A stretch of 64,000 bases of DNA from Streptomyces europaeiscabiei (GCF_036346855.1 NZ_CP107841.1:5026001-5090000), one strand, 5' to 3'; shown: positions 9,432 through 17,376, counted from the first letter of the stretch. The notes: a model not told the origin generated them from the letters alone. A program made the numbers and translations.

Positions 9432-9772
9432 TGGCACTCCCGGTGTGTGGTGCTGAGCAGGTTCCTTCAGACTACCCGTACAAAATTTCTACGCGGGTAG
9501 ATTCGTAGGAAACTACAGGGATTCCAGGTGACGGCGGTCACGATCCGGTATCGAGTGATCACCCTCGCGAAAACTTCCGGGAAAGATCCCGGATCCCTAT
9601 TGCGCGAGGGACACGCGGGCGGATTAAGTCTGTCTTCACAATGTAATGTCGGGCACTGTACAAATGAATTGGCAATAGCCGATACTTTGCCCAAATAACA
9701 GCCGGACAGCCGACATCTTCCCGACGTCAGGGCACGTCGACGGAGAGATGTCGCACGAAGGGACCGATATTC
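9432..9772. promoter_or_regulatory. AT-rich divergent promoter region, purSQL versus lsr2
   Basis: A 341-bp gap that is visibly AT-rich compared with its surroundings, with runs such as ACAAAATTTCTACGCGGGTA near 9480 and TGTACAAATGAATTGGCAAT near 9660. It must carry the promoters of the purine operon and of lsr2. Lsr2 prefers AT-rich DNA, so autoregulation is plausible (inference). No ORF is supported here. Confidence 0.55.
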
Positions 9773-10090
9773 GTGGCGCAGCGTGTCGTGGTCACTCTCT
9801 CCGACGACATCGACGGCTCGGAAGCGGCGGAGACGATCGCCTTCGGACTCGACGGCAAGTCGTACGAGATCGACCTGAACGAAGCCAATGCCAAGAAACT
9901 GCGTAAGGCGCTCGCGCCCTACGTCGACGCCGGCCGCAAGCGGTCGAGGTCGGGCCAGACGTACAAGCAGACCCAGGTCGCCCCGGACCCGGCGGCCGTC
10001 CGCGCCTGGGCCCAGGCCAACAAGCTGGACGTCCCCGCACGCGGCCGGATCCCCAAGAGGGTCTACGAGGCGTTCGCCGAGGCCCAGTAG
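9773..10090 (+). CDS. lsr2: Lsr2-family nucleoid-associated protein
   Basis: 105 aa, full length for Lsr2. The N-terminal dimerisation domain (AQRVVVTLSDDIDGSEAAETIAFGLDGKSYEIDL, residues 2-36 region) is followed by a basic linker and a C-terminal DNA-binding domain with the RGR motif (PARGRIPKRVYEAF) that inserts into AT-rich minor grooves. Lsr2 is the actinobacterial xenogeneic silencer and represses specialised-metabolite clusters and acquired DNA. The GTG at 9773 has a GAAGGGA Shine-Dalgarno. Divergent from purS. Confidence 0.97.
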   Translation: MAQRVVVTLSDDIDGSEAAETIAFGLDGKSYEIDLNEANAKKLRKALAPYVDAGRKRSRSGQTYKQTQVAPDPAAVRAWAQANKLDVPARGRIPKRVYEAFAEAQ

Positions 10091-10205
10091 GCGCGCTTCC
10101 GTCGGCCGGTCCTCAGGGTTCGTCAGCGGGCTTCCGGGGTGGCCGACTTGGACCCGATCTGGACCCCGGGGACAACCGACTTGCGTTGCCCCCGGGCGGA
10201 TCGGC

Positions 10206-10211
10206 TAGAGT
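10206..10211 (+). promoter_or_regulatory. Candidate -10 element for the tRNA-Gly pair
   Basis: TAGAGT, matching the Streptomyces vegetative -10 pattern TANNNT, 50 bp before the first tRNA-Gly. A TTGCGT about 19 bp upstream could be the -35. Assigned by eye only. Confidence 0.45.
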
Positions 10212-10261
10212 CTGGAGCACGCCGAGGGGCAAGGCCGAAAGGCCCGGCTCACCGGAGTCAC

Positions 10262-10333
10262 GCGGGTGTAGTTCAGTAGTAGAACATCCCCCTTCCAGGG
10301 GGAAGGCGCAGTGTGCAATTCCTGTCACCCGCT
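10262..10333 (+). tRNA. tRNA-Gly (anticodon TCC), atypical D-loop and T-arm
   Basis: 72 nt. The acceptor stem GCGGGTG/CACCCGC, D-stem GTTC/GAAC and anticodon stem TCCCC/GGGGA are perfect; loop CTTCCAG gives anticodon TCC (reads GGA). The D-loop is AGTAGTA, lacking the usual GG pair, and the T-arm is CAGTG-TGCAATT-CCTGT, in which only one Watson-Crick pair forms and T55 of the TTC motif is replaced by G. No CCA is encoded. Anticodon identity is secure; whether it serves ordinary translation is discussed in the findings. Confidence 0.85.
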
Positions 10334-10412
10334 CTGGATCACTTACCGACCACGGTTGTGGATCAGGTAAAGTAGTCCTCGCGCCGATCGGTGGGAGCCG
10401 GTCGGAGGCAAT

Positions 10413-10485
10413 GCGGACGTAGCTCAGTTGGTAGAGCGCAACCTTGCCAAGGTTGAGGTCGCCAGTTCGAACCTGGTCGTCCGCT
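10413..10485 (+). tRNA. tRNA-Gly (anticodon GCC), copy 1
   Basis: 73 nt cloverleaf with canonical parts: acceptor GCGGACG/CGTCCGC, D-arm GCTC..GAGC, anticodon stem CAACC/GGTTG with loop TTGCCAA (GCC), T-arm GCCAG-TTCGAAC-CTGGT. CCA is not encoded. Identical in sequence to the tRNA at 14599-14671. Lies 79 bp after tRNA-Gly(TCC) and is followed at once by a strong terminator. Confidence 0.97.
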
Positions 10486-10490
10486 CGGGA

Positions 10491-10525
10491 AAGAAGACCC
10501 CGGTCCTATGGACCGGGGTCTTCTT
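10491..10525 (+). terminator. Terminator after tRNA-Gly(GCC) copy 1
   Basis: Perfect 16-bp stem AAGAAGACCCCGGTCC around a 3-nt loop; the descending arm ends TCTTCTT. Near-identical to the hairpin after the second tRNA copy. Beyond it, 10526-10570 repeats GTGTTCCGACTCCC about three times. Confidence 0.85.
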
Positions 10526-10610
10526 CGTGTTCCGACTCCCGTGTTCCGACTCCCGTGTTCCGACGCCTGTGTTCACGACTCCCGGGTTCAAGGCCCCCGC
10601 GTCTGACATT

Positions 10611-10630
10611 TGTCATGCCGAGTGATGACA
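10611..10630 (+). promoter_or_regulatory. Candidate operator (TGTCAT-N8-ATGACA) before the ABC/TCS operon
   Basis: A dyad TGTCATGCCGAGTGATGACA lies 43 bp upstream of the ABC ATPase start. NarL/DesR-type response regulators bind short dyads of this kind, and one is encoded in the same operon, so autoregulation is likely (inference). Confidence 0.45.
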
Positions 10631-10673
10631 CCGCGCACTGCTCTCCGGTCCCTGCCGCCGGGACGCTGAAGAC

Positions 10674-11750
10674 ATGAAAACGAGCGGGCACGACGGCGTG
10701 AGCACTCACGATCACGAGAACGTGATCGAGGTCACCGACCTGCGGCGCGTGTACGGGGGCGGTTTCGAGGCCGTGCGGGGGATCACCTTCTCCGTCGGCC
10801 GGGGGGAACTCTTCGCGCTCCTCGGCACCAACGGCGCGGGCAAGACATCGACGGTCGAACTGCTGGAGGGACTCGCGCCGCCGTCCGGCGGCCGGGTGCG
10901 GGTCCTCGGTCACGACCCCCACGGGGAGCGCGCGGCCGTACGCCCCCGCATCGGCGTGATGCTGCAGGAAGGCGGCTTCCCCTCCGAGCTGACCGTCGCG
11001 GAGACGGTACGGATGTGGGCCGGCTGCACCAGCGGGGCGCGGCCCGTCGGGGAGGCACTGGAGATCGTCGGCCTCGGACGGCGGGCCGACGTACGGGTCA
11101 AACAGTTGTCCGGGGGCGAGAAGCGGCGCCTCGACCTGGCGCTCGCGCTCCTCGGGCGGCCCGAGGTCCTCTTCCTGGACGAGCCGACGACCGGCCTCGA
11201 CGCGGAGGGCCGCCAGGACACGTGGGAGTTGGTCCGAGAGTTGCGCGACGGGGGTACGACCGTGCTGCTCACCACGCACTACCTGGAGGAGGCGGAGGAC
11301 CTGGCCGACCGGCTGGCCATCCTCCACGAGGGCACCGTCGCCGCGACCGGCACCCCGGCCGAGGTGACCGCCTCCCAGCCGTCCCGCATCTCCTTCGAAC
11401 TGCCCGCCGGGTACTTCCTGGGCGACCTGCCGCCGCTGGGCGAACTGGGCGTCACCGGGCACGAGGAGCACGACCGCGTGGTGGTGCTGCGCACGAACGA
11501 ACTCCAGCGGGCGGCCACCGGACTGCTGCTGTGGGCCGAGCGGGCGCGGGTCGAGCTCCGACGCCTGGAGGTGCGGTCGGCCTCGCTGGAGGAGGCGTTC
11601 CTGCGGATCGCCCGGGAGTCGGCGGAGGCAACGCGTGCCGGTACGGAATCACGTACGGACACGGGCTCACGTACGGGCAAGGAGTCACGTCGTACGGGCA
11701 AGGGATCGCGTACGGGCAAGGGATCGCGCAAGGACGGGGTGGCGGCATGA
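10674..11750 (+). CDS. ABC transporter ATP-binding protein (ABC-2 exporter type)
   Basis: 358 aa. Walker A GTNGAGKTST at residues 51-60, Q-loop MLQEGGF, signature LSGGEKRR, Walker B VLFLDEPTTGLD and H-loop TTHYLEE are all intact. After the nucleotide-binding domain comes a ~70-residue regulatory extension, then a low-complexity basic tail with repeats of RTGKGS encoded by a CGTACGGGCAAGG-type DNA repeat. The stop overlaps the permease ATG (ATGA). With the two-component system downstream it forms one four-gene unit, of the type that senses and exports membrane-active compounds; substrate unknown. Confidence 0.93.
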   Translation: MKTSGHDGVSTHDHENVIEVTDLRRVYGGGFEAVRGITFSVGRGELFALLGTNGAGKTSTVELLEGLAPPSGGRVRVLGHDPHGERAAVRPRIGVMLQEGGFPSELTVAETVRMWAGCTSGARPVGEALEIVGLGRRADVRVKQLSGGEKRRLDLALALLGRPEVLFLDEPTTGLDAEGRQDTWELVRELRDGGTTVLLTTHYLEEAEDLADRLAILHEGTVAATGTPAEVTASQPSRISFELPAGYFLGDLPPLGELGVTGHEEHDRVVVLRTNELQRAATGLLLWAERARVELRRLEVRSASLEEAFLRIARESAEATRAGTESRTDTGSRTGKESRRTGKGSRTGKGSRKDGVAA

Positions 11751-12592
11751 GCACGACCACGGGTACGGGTACGGGTACGGGTACGGGTGCCTCGACGGGC
11801 GCCGGGGCGGCGCCCGTCGTCACGGCCGGGACGACCCGCAGGAGTCGGATGACCGCGCTCGCCCGCGCCGAGCTGACGCTGCTGGGGCGCAGCCGGGCCA
11901 CGCTGTTCACGGCGCTGTTCGTGCCGCTGCTGCTGCCGCTCAGTGTGCGGTCGGCGACGGGGGAGATGGACCTCGACGAGGCGGGACTGGACGTCGGGAC
12001 GGTCATGCTCTGCGCCGCCGTCGGCTTCTCGCTGCTCTTCGCGGTCTACACCGCCCTGACCAACATCTTCGTCGTACGCCGCGAGGAACTCGTCCTGAAG
12101 CGGCTGCGGACCGGTGAACTGCGCGACCCGGAGATCCTGGTGGGGGCCGCGCTGCCCGCCGCCGGCATCGCGCTGGCGCAGTGCGTGCTCGTCGCGATCG
12201 GGTGCACGGTCCTGCTGGACATGAAGGCGCCGTCCGCGCCGCACCTGGCCGTCCTGGGGCTGCTGCTGGGTGTCGTGCTGTGCGTGGCGCTGGCGGCGGT
12301 CACCGCGAGCTTCAGCCGGACCGCCGAGAGCGCGCAGGTCACCAGCCTGCCGCTGATGTTCGTGTCGCTGCTCGGGTCCGGCATCACCGTGCCGCTCGAA
12401 GTGCTGCCGGACCGCCTGGCCTCCTTCCTCGAACTGCTGCCGCTCACCCCGGTCATCACCCTGGTGCGCGGCGGCTGGACCGGCGACCTGTCCGCGTACG
12501 ACGCCCTGGGCGCCGTCGCCACCGCGCTGGCCTGGACCGTGATCGCGGTGTTTGCTGTACGGCGGTGGTTCCGCTGGGAACCGCGCCGATGA
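11747..12592 (+). CDS. ABC-2 type permease
   Basis: 281 aa integral membrane protein. After a Thr/Gly-rich N-terminal repeat (TGTGTGTG, from a GGGTAC microsatellite) and the conserved RMTALARAELTLLGRSR, about six hydrophobic segments follow: near residues 55-75, 85-110, 130-155, 165-190, 195-220 and 250-272. The short EEL-LKRLRTGEL motif between helices 2 and 3 is typical of daunorubicin/DrrB-like ABC-2 permeases. Start overlaps the ATPase stop by 4 bp. Partner of the upstream ATPase. Confidence 0.9.
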   Translation: MSTTTGTGTGTGTGASTGAGAAPVVTAGTTRRSRMTALARAELTLLGRSRATLFTALFVPLLLPLSVRSATGEMDLDEAGLDVGTVMLCAAVGFSLLFAVYTALTNIFVVRREELVLKRLRTGELRDPEILVGAALPAAGIALAQCVLVAIGCTVLLDMKAPSAPHLAVLGLLLGVVLCVALAAVTASFSRTAESAQVTSLPLMFVSLLGSGITVPLEVLPDRLASFLELLPLTPVITLVRGGWTGDLSAYDALGAVATALAWTVIAVFAVRRWFRWEPRR

Positions 12593-12605
12593 GGGGAGTT
12601 GAGCC

Positions 12606-13934
12606 ATGCGGGGGCCGGGGACCTGGTGGCGGGTGAAGAGCACACCGGCGAAGGTGGAGACGTACACGCGGTGGTCGTTCCACATGTTCGCGGTGATCGA
12701 GCTCCTCGCGGCCGGACTGCCCGCCTTCGCCGAGGTGGGGCCGGGGCGGCCGGCCGGCTGGCTGCTGCTGCTCCTGGTGAGCGCGCACGCCGCGACCTGT
12801 GTGGTGACCGCGTCCCGGGCGCTCGACTGGACACGCGGCCGACGGGCCCAGCCCGTACGGCTGCTGTGGGTCCTCACCGGCGTGACCGCGGTGATCGCCG
12901 TCCTCACCTTCGTGATCGCCGACCACGGCGTGACGGGGGACGTCGCCGACAACGCCGGCATCTTCGGCATCGTGGTGGTCTTCGGCGTCGGTAACGTGAC
13001 GCTCGGCATCCGCGGCCGGAAGCGGGTCCTGGGAATCGTCGGCGGCTTCACGGCGAGCTCCGCGCTGCTGATGCTCCTGCTGGGCGCCCCGGTGGCCGAC
13101 GCGCTGATCACGTCGATGATCGTGGTGATCAGCGGCGGGGCCATGGCCTTCACGGCCGTCTTCTCCGTCTGGCTCCTCGACGCCGTCTACGAGCTCGCCG
13201 ACGCCCGCGAGACCCGCGCCCGGCTCGCCGTCGCCGAGGAGCGCCTCCGCTTCGGGCGTGACCTGCACGACGTGATCGGCCGCAACCTCGCGGTCATCGC
13301 CCTCAAGAGCGAGCTGGCCGTCCAGCTGGCCCGCCGGGAACGGCCCGAGGCCGTCGAGCAGATGATCGAGGTCCAGCGGATCGCGCACGACTCGCAGCGC
13401 GAGGTGCGGGAGGTCGTACGGGGGTACCGGGAGGCCGACCTCGGGGTCGAACTGGCCGGTGCACAGGGCGTGTTGGCGGCAGCCGGCATCGACTGCTCGG
13501 TCGACGGCGCCGAGGCCGCCGGGCTGCCCGGGGAGGTGCAGTCCGCGCTCGCCTGGGTGGTGCGGGAAGGGACGACGAACGTGCTCCGGCACGGGAACGC
13601 CGTGCGGTGCACGGTGATGCTGAAGGTGACCGAGGGGCAGGTGGTACTGACCGTGGAGAACGACGGGATGCGGACGGCGGGTGCGCAGGAGGACTCCGGC
13701 CGTTCCGTCGGCGCCGGGTCCGGGCTCGCCGGGCTGCGGGAACGGCTGGCGGTCGTGGACGGGACGTTGGAGGCGGGGCCGGTGGGCGGGGAGGCGTTCC
13801 GGGTGGTGGCGCGGGTGCCGCTGGGCCCGGCCGGTCCGGGGGCCGCCTCGGACCCGGGGGCGGAGTCGGTCCCGGTGTCCGGCACGGTCGCACGGGGCTC
13901 GGCCGCCGCGGCCGTTCCCGGGGGCACGTCATGA
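12606..13934 (+). CDS. Sensor histidine kinase (NarL/DesK type, HisKA_3)
   Basis: 442 aa. Six predicted membrane helices fill residues 25-205 without a large extracellular domain, suggesting intramembrane sensing. The dimerisation motif FGRDLHDVIGRNLAVI gives phosphoacceptor His221; the ATPase domain has the N box EGTTNVLRHGNA and G box GSGLAGLRERL. A Gly/Ala/Pro-rich tail of about 50 residues follows. 13 bp after the permease, and overlapping the regulator by 4 bp, so it is part of the same operon. The sensed signal is probably the exporter's substrate or membrane state (inference). Confidence 0.93.
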   Translation: MRGPGTWWRVKSTPAKVETYTRWSFHMFAVIELLAAGLPAFAEVGPGRPAGWLLLLLVSAHAATCVVTASRALDWTRGRRAQPVRLLWVLTGVTAVIAVLTFVIADHGVTGDVADNAGIFGIVVVFGVGNVTLGIRGRKRVLGIVGGFTASSALLMLLLGAPVADALITSMIVVISGGAMAFTAVFSVWLLDAVYELADARETRARLAVAEERLRFGRDLHDVIGRNLAVIALKSELAVQLARRERPEAVEQMIEVQRIAHDSQREVREVVRGYREADLGVELAGAQGVLAAAGIDCSVDGAEAAGLPGEVQSALAWVVREGTTNVLRHGNAVRCTVMLKVTEGQVVLTVENDGMRTAGAQEDSGRSVGAGSGLAGLRERLAVVDGTLEAGPVGGEAFRVVARVPLGPAGPGAASDPGAESVPVSGTVARGSAAAAVPGGTS

Positions 13935-14575
13935 CCGGCGCAGCCGGCACACCGGCGAGGGCGGGGCGGCCCGTGCGGCTGCTGCTGGCCGACGACGAGC
14001 ATCTGATCCGGGGGGCGCTGGCCGCGTTGCTGGCGTTGGAGGACGACCTGGTGGTGGTCGCGCAGGCGGCGAGCGGTCCGGAGGCGCTGGCGATGGCGAT
14101 GGCGCACAAGCCGGATGTGGCCGTGCTGGACCTGCAGATGCCGGGGGCGGACGGTGTGAGGGTCGCCACATCGCTGCGGACCGAACTGCCGGACTGCCGC
14201 GTACTGATCGTGACCGGTCACGGCCGGCCGGGGCATCTCAAGCGGGCACTGGCGGCAGGTGTGCGCGGGTTCGTCCCCAAGACCGTCAGCGCACAACGGC
14301 TCGCGGAGATCATCCGGGCCGTCCACGCGGGGAACCGTTATGTGGATCCGGAGTTGGCGGCCGATGCGATCTCCTCCGGCGACTCCCCGCTCACCGCGCG
14401 GGAGGCCGAGGTGCTGGAGCTCGCCGCCGACGGGGCACCCGTCACGGAGATCGCCGAGCGGGCCTCGCTGTCCCAGGGGACTGTCCGGAACTATCTGTCG
14501 TCGGCCGTGTCCAAGCTCGGGGTGGAGAACCGGCACGCGGCGGTGCGTCTCGCACGGGAGCGAGGTTGGGTATAG
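13931..14575 (+). CDS. Response regulator, NarL/LuxR family
   Basis: 214 aa. Receiver domain with acidic pocket ADDEH (residues 20-24), phosphoacceptor Asp67 in VLDLQMP, conserved Thr in VTGH and Lys in VPKTV. The C-terminal LuxR-type HTH runs from about 150 (SPLTAREAEVLELAADG). Cognate partner of the kinase, which it overlaps by 4 bp. The stop codon TAG lies within TATAGT, which is also a plausible -10 for the tRNA-Gly gene that begins 23 bp later. Confidence 0.95.
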   Translation: MTGAAGTPARAGRPVRLLLADDEHLIRGALAALLALEDDLVVVAQAASGPEALAMAMAHKPDVAVLDLQMPGADGVRVATSLRTELPDCRVLIVTGHGRPGHLKRALAAGVRGFVPKTVSAQRLAEIIRAVHAGNRYVDPELAADAISSGDSPLTAREAEVLELAADGAPVTEIAERASLSQGTVRNYLSSAVSKLGVENRHAAVRLARERGWV

Positions 14576-14598
14576 TAGGCCTCGCGCCACGGCGCAGC

Positions 14599-14671
14599 GC
14601 GGACGTAGCTCAGTTGGTAGAGCGCAACCTTGCCAAGGTTGAGGTCGCCAGTTCGAACCTGGTCGTCCGCT
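14599..14671 (+). tRNA. tRNA-Gly (anticodon GCC), copy 2
   Basis: 73 nt, identical base for base to copy 1 at 10413-10485, including flanking TCGGGAAAGAAG and the terminator architecture. A shared upstream string (TAGT..CCTCGCGCC) suggests that promoter and terminator were duplicated with it. Anticodon loop TTGCCAA. Confidence 0.97.
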
Positions 14672-14676
14672 CGGGA

Positions 14677-14711
14677 AAGAAGGCCCCGGTCCACTGGACC
14701 GGGGCCTTCTT
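14677..14711 (+). terminator. Terminator after tRNA-Gly(GCC) copy 2
   Basis: Perfect 16-bp stem AAGAAGGCCCCGGTCC around ACT. Differs from the copy-1 hairpin only by a compensated A-to-G/T-to-C pair and the loop, so pairing has been conserved. Confidence 0.85.
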
Positions 14712-14721
14712 CGTCTTCCCC

Positions 14722-14888
14722 AGTGCTGCGGCAGGCAGCGTTCGCCCGTGAAGGGGCGGCGTCCGGTGCGTGCTCTCGGCGTGCCGCCCGAAGGCCCTCG
14801 TACTGGGATGTACTCGGGTCTTCGGCCGGTGCGGCGAGAGGGCGTGCCGGGCGTCGCGACGGGGCGAACGTTGCCTGCCGCGGCACTA
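14722..14888. repeat. ~165-bp imperfect inverted repeat abutting the purC stop
   Basis: The stretch folds on itself over nearly its whole length. The outer arms AGTGCTGCGGCAGGCAGCG and (complement) AGTGCCGCGGCAGGCAACG match with two differences. Inner arms around 14772-14793 (CTCTCGGCGTGCCGCCCGAAGG) match 14820-14841, and only about 20 nt at 14798-14818 stay as loop. The right outer end lies inside the purC stop codon. It may act as a terminator, but it is far longer than needed and looks like a palindromic insertion element. Confidence 0.7.
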
Positions 14889-15785
14889 ACGCCAGCTCGT
14901 GCCCGTCAGACGCTCGTACGCCTCCACGTACTTGGCGCGGGTCGCGGCGACGATCTCCTCGGGCAGCGGCGGCGGGGGCTGCTCGCTCGCGCGGTCCCAG
15001 CCGGAGGCGTCCGAGGTCAGCCAGTCGCGGACGAACTGCTTGTCGAAGGACTGCTGGGCACGGCCCGGCTCCCACAGGTCGGCCGGCCAGAAGCGGGACG
15101 AGTCCGGGGTGAGGACCTCGTCGGCGAGGACCAGGGTGTCGTCCTCGAAGCCGAACTCGAACTTGGTGTCGGCCAGGATGATGCCCCGGTCACGGGCGAT
15201 GTCCCGGGCGCGGCCGTACACGGCGAGAGTCGTCTGCCGAAGCTGGGCGGCGGTCTCCGCGCCGACCTGGCGGGCGACCTCCTCGTACGACACGTTCTCG
15301 TCGTGCTCGCCGACGGCGGCCTTGGTGGCCGGGGTGAAGATCGGCGCGGGCAGCTCCGAGCCGTCGACCAAACCCTCCGGGAGGGCGAGGCCGCAGACCG
15401 TGCGGGTCTCCCGGTACTCGGCGAGGCCTGAGCCGGTGAGGTAGCCGCGGGCCACGGCCTCCACCGGGACCATCTTGAGCGACTTGCAGATCAGGGTGCG
15501 GCCCGCCCAGTCGGCGGGGGCACCCGGCGGGAGTTCGGTGCTCAGGACGTGGTTCGGGACCAGGTCGGCGAGCTGGTCGAACCACCAGAGGGACAGCTGC
15601 GTGAGGACGCGCCCCTTGTCGGGGATCTCCGTCGGCAGCACCCAGTCGAACGCGGACGTTCGGTCGCTGGCGACCATCACGAGGTCGCCCGCCTCGTTCT
15701 GGTACAGCTCGCGCACCTTGCCGGTGTGCAGATGCACCAGGCCCGGAACCTGGATCGGCTCGGGCTTTTCTACGAATCCGGACAC
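14886..15785 (-). CDS. purC: Phosphoribosylaminoimidazole-succinocarboxamide synthase (SAICAR synthetase)
   Basis: 299 aa. Condenses CAIR with aspartate using ATP to give SAICAR. Signature SDRTSAFD at residues 40-47, the GKVRELY nucleotide loop at 22-28, and DTKFEFG in the second half. The GTG at 15785 has a GGGAGGA Shine-Dalgarno and yields the family N-terminus MSGFVEKPEPIQVPGLVHLHTGKVR. Upstream on the same strand is the DMFase-like gene (85-bp gap). Confidence 0.97.
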   Translation of the reverse strand: MSGFVEKPEPIQVPGLVHLHTGKVRELYQNEAGDLVMVASDRTSAFDWVLPTEIPDKGRVLTQLSLWWFDQLADLVPNHVLSTELPPGAPADWAGRTLICKSLKMVPVEAVARGYLTGSGLAEYRETRTVCGLALPEGLVDGSELPAPIFTPATKAAVGEHDENVSYEEVARQVGAETAAQLRQTTLAVYGRARDIARDRGIILADTKFEFGFEDDTLVLADEVLTPDSSRFWPADLWEPGRAQQSFDKQFVRDWLTSDASGWDRASEQPPPPLPEEIVAATRAKYVEAYERLTGTSWR

Positions 15786-15870
15786 GGTTCCTCCCCGTGG
15801 TGATGTCCAAGTGGCTCGATTCTCCCGTACCCGGGCAACCGATCTTGGCCAGGGGTTGTGCTCACTGGGC

Positions 15871-17376
15871 TCAGTCGCGTTTGCAGATGCGGTCCAGGAG
15901 GTTTGCGGTGGCCCGCTGGACCCGGGTGTCGACGTGGCCAGGCCGGTCCAGGGCCGGGGACCAGGCGAACGTTCCGGATGCGAAGACCCAGGCACCGGAG
16001 GGGGCCCGGTACAAGGACGTCTCCTGATGGCGGACGGCGTCGCCGCTGTCCCGGTACGGGGAGTGGGAGAGGAGGATGCGGCCCTGGTGCTCGGGGAGCG
16101 GGGTGCGCGGGAAGTAACGGTCGGCCTCACCGGCGACCATGCCTGCCAGCTCGTCGTTCTCGTGGGCGCCGGTCGCGTCCCAGAGCCAGTGGTCGGCGTT
16201 ACGCACGACCAGGGGGTGCGGTTCGGGGACCCGGCCCTCGTACTGGATGCCCATCAACTGCTGCTCGGGGCGGTCGATCTCGCGCCACAGTGCGGGTTTG
16301 CCGGGGCCCCGGCGTTTTCGGCAGGTGAGGAGGCGGTCGGGGACACCGGACGGGGACGGGCCCAGCTCCACCTGCCAGTACATGGTGTTGGAGGAGAGGA
16401 AGACCAGCGAGGTGCCGGTGTCGCGGGCGAGTTCGGTGGTACGGCGCATCTGCGGCGACCAGTACTCGTCGTGGCCCGGGAAGACCAGCCCCCGGTAGCG
16501 GCTGGGGTCGACGCGGCCGGAGTGCAGGTCGCGGGCGTCGGCGTAGGCGAGGTCGTAGCCGTAGCGCTCGGCCCAGCGGATGAAGTCGTAGGCGTGACCG
16601 ACGTGGAGAGGGAGGCCGGCGCCGGCGTACGGACGGTCGAAGGAGACGGTCGTCGCGGCGTCGGACTCGCCGAGCAGCCGGCCGTCCTCGTCCCAGGCGT
16701 GGTAGAGGCTGGCGCCGGTGCGGCCGTCCTCCGGATACAGGTTGTACGCCTGCCAGGTGATGTCCGGGAGCAGGAGCAGCAGGTCGGCCGGGCGGTCGTC
16801 GCGGATGGTGAACGGCACGTGGGAGCGGTATCCGTCGGCGGTGGTCAGGACCGCCACGTACGCGCCGACGTTCCAGTAGCTCGGGATCTGCAGCCGCCAG
16901 GAGAGCCACCAGTGGTGACAGGAGACCGTGCGGTCGGCCGTGAGGGGCGGGGGCTGGACGATGCCGGACAGGCGGGGGCTGGTGGTGATCTTCGCCGCGC
17001 CGTCGCCGCTGTAGTGGCCGATGCGGTAGATGTCGACGCCGAATTCCTGGGGCGGGTCCACGGTGATGTGGAAGTCGATGGACTGGCCGGGGGCGGCCGC
17101 TCCGGTCGCCGTGAAGCCCTTGATCTGGCGGTGCACGTCGTCGGCGGAGCGAGGGCCCGGCGGGGTGCGGGGGGCGGGGACGCGGGCGCCTTTGGCCGGT
17201 GCGCGGGGCTCGGGCGGGCCCGGCTCCACGTACCAGGGGACCACCTGGCCGGTGTCGTCGAAGTACGTCACATTGCCCCGTAGCCAGGGGACCGGGCCCT
17301 GGCCGAAAGGGTCCGTCACGGCGTGGGCGAGGGCGCCCGATTCCCAACGGCGGATCTGGTGGTGCTCCGAGCCCAT
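15871..17376 (-). CDS. N,N-dimethylformamidase large-subunit-like protein
   Basis: 501 aa, soluble, no signal peptide. Resembles the beta/large-subunit domain of dimethylformamidase: an N-terminal beta-rich region (QIKGFTATGAAAPGQSIDFHITVDPPQEFGVDIYRIGHYSGDGA) then an alpha/beta domain with GLVFPGHDEYWSPQMR and FLSSNTMYW, which include the conserved Tyr/Glu segment of the family. The true substrate in Streptomyces is unknown, and no small subunit gene is adjacent. It precedes purC. Confidence 0.8.
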   Translation of the reverse strand: MGSEHHQIRRWESGALAHAVTDPFGQGPVPWLRGNVTYFDDTGQVVPWYVEPGPPEPRAPAKGARVPAPRTPPGPRSADDVHRQIKGFTATGAAAPGQSIDFHITVDPPQEFGVDIYRIGHYSGDGAAKITTSPRLSGIVQPPPLTADRTVSCHHWWLSWRLQIPSYWNVGAYVAVLTTADGYRSHVPFTIRDDRPADLLLLLPDITWQAYNLYPEDGRTGASLYHAWDEDGRLLGESDAATTVSFDRPYAGAGLPLHVGHAYDFIRWAERYGYDLAYADARDLHSGRVDPSRYRGLVFPGHDEYWSPQMRRTTELARDTGTSLVFLSSNTMYWQVELGPSPSGVPDRLLTCRKRRGPGKPALWREIDRPEQQLMGIQYEGRVPEPHPLVVRNADHWLWDATGAHENDELAGMVAGEADRYFPRTPLPEHQGRILLSHSPYRDSGDAVRHQETSLYRAPSGAWVFASGTFAWSPALDRPGHVDTRVQRATANLLDRICKRD

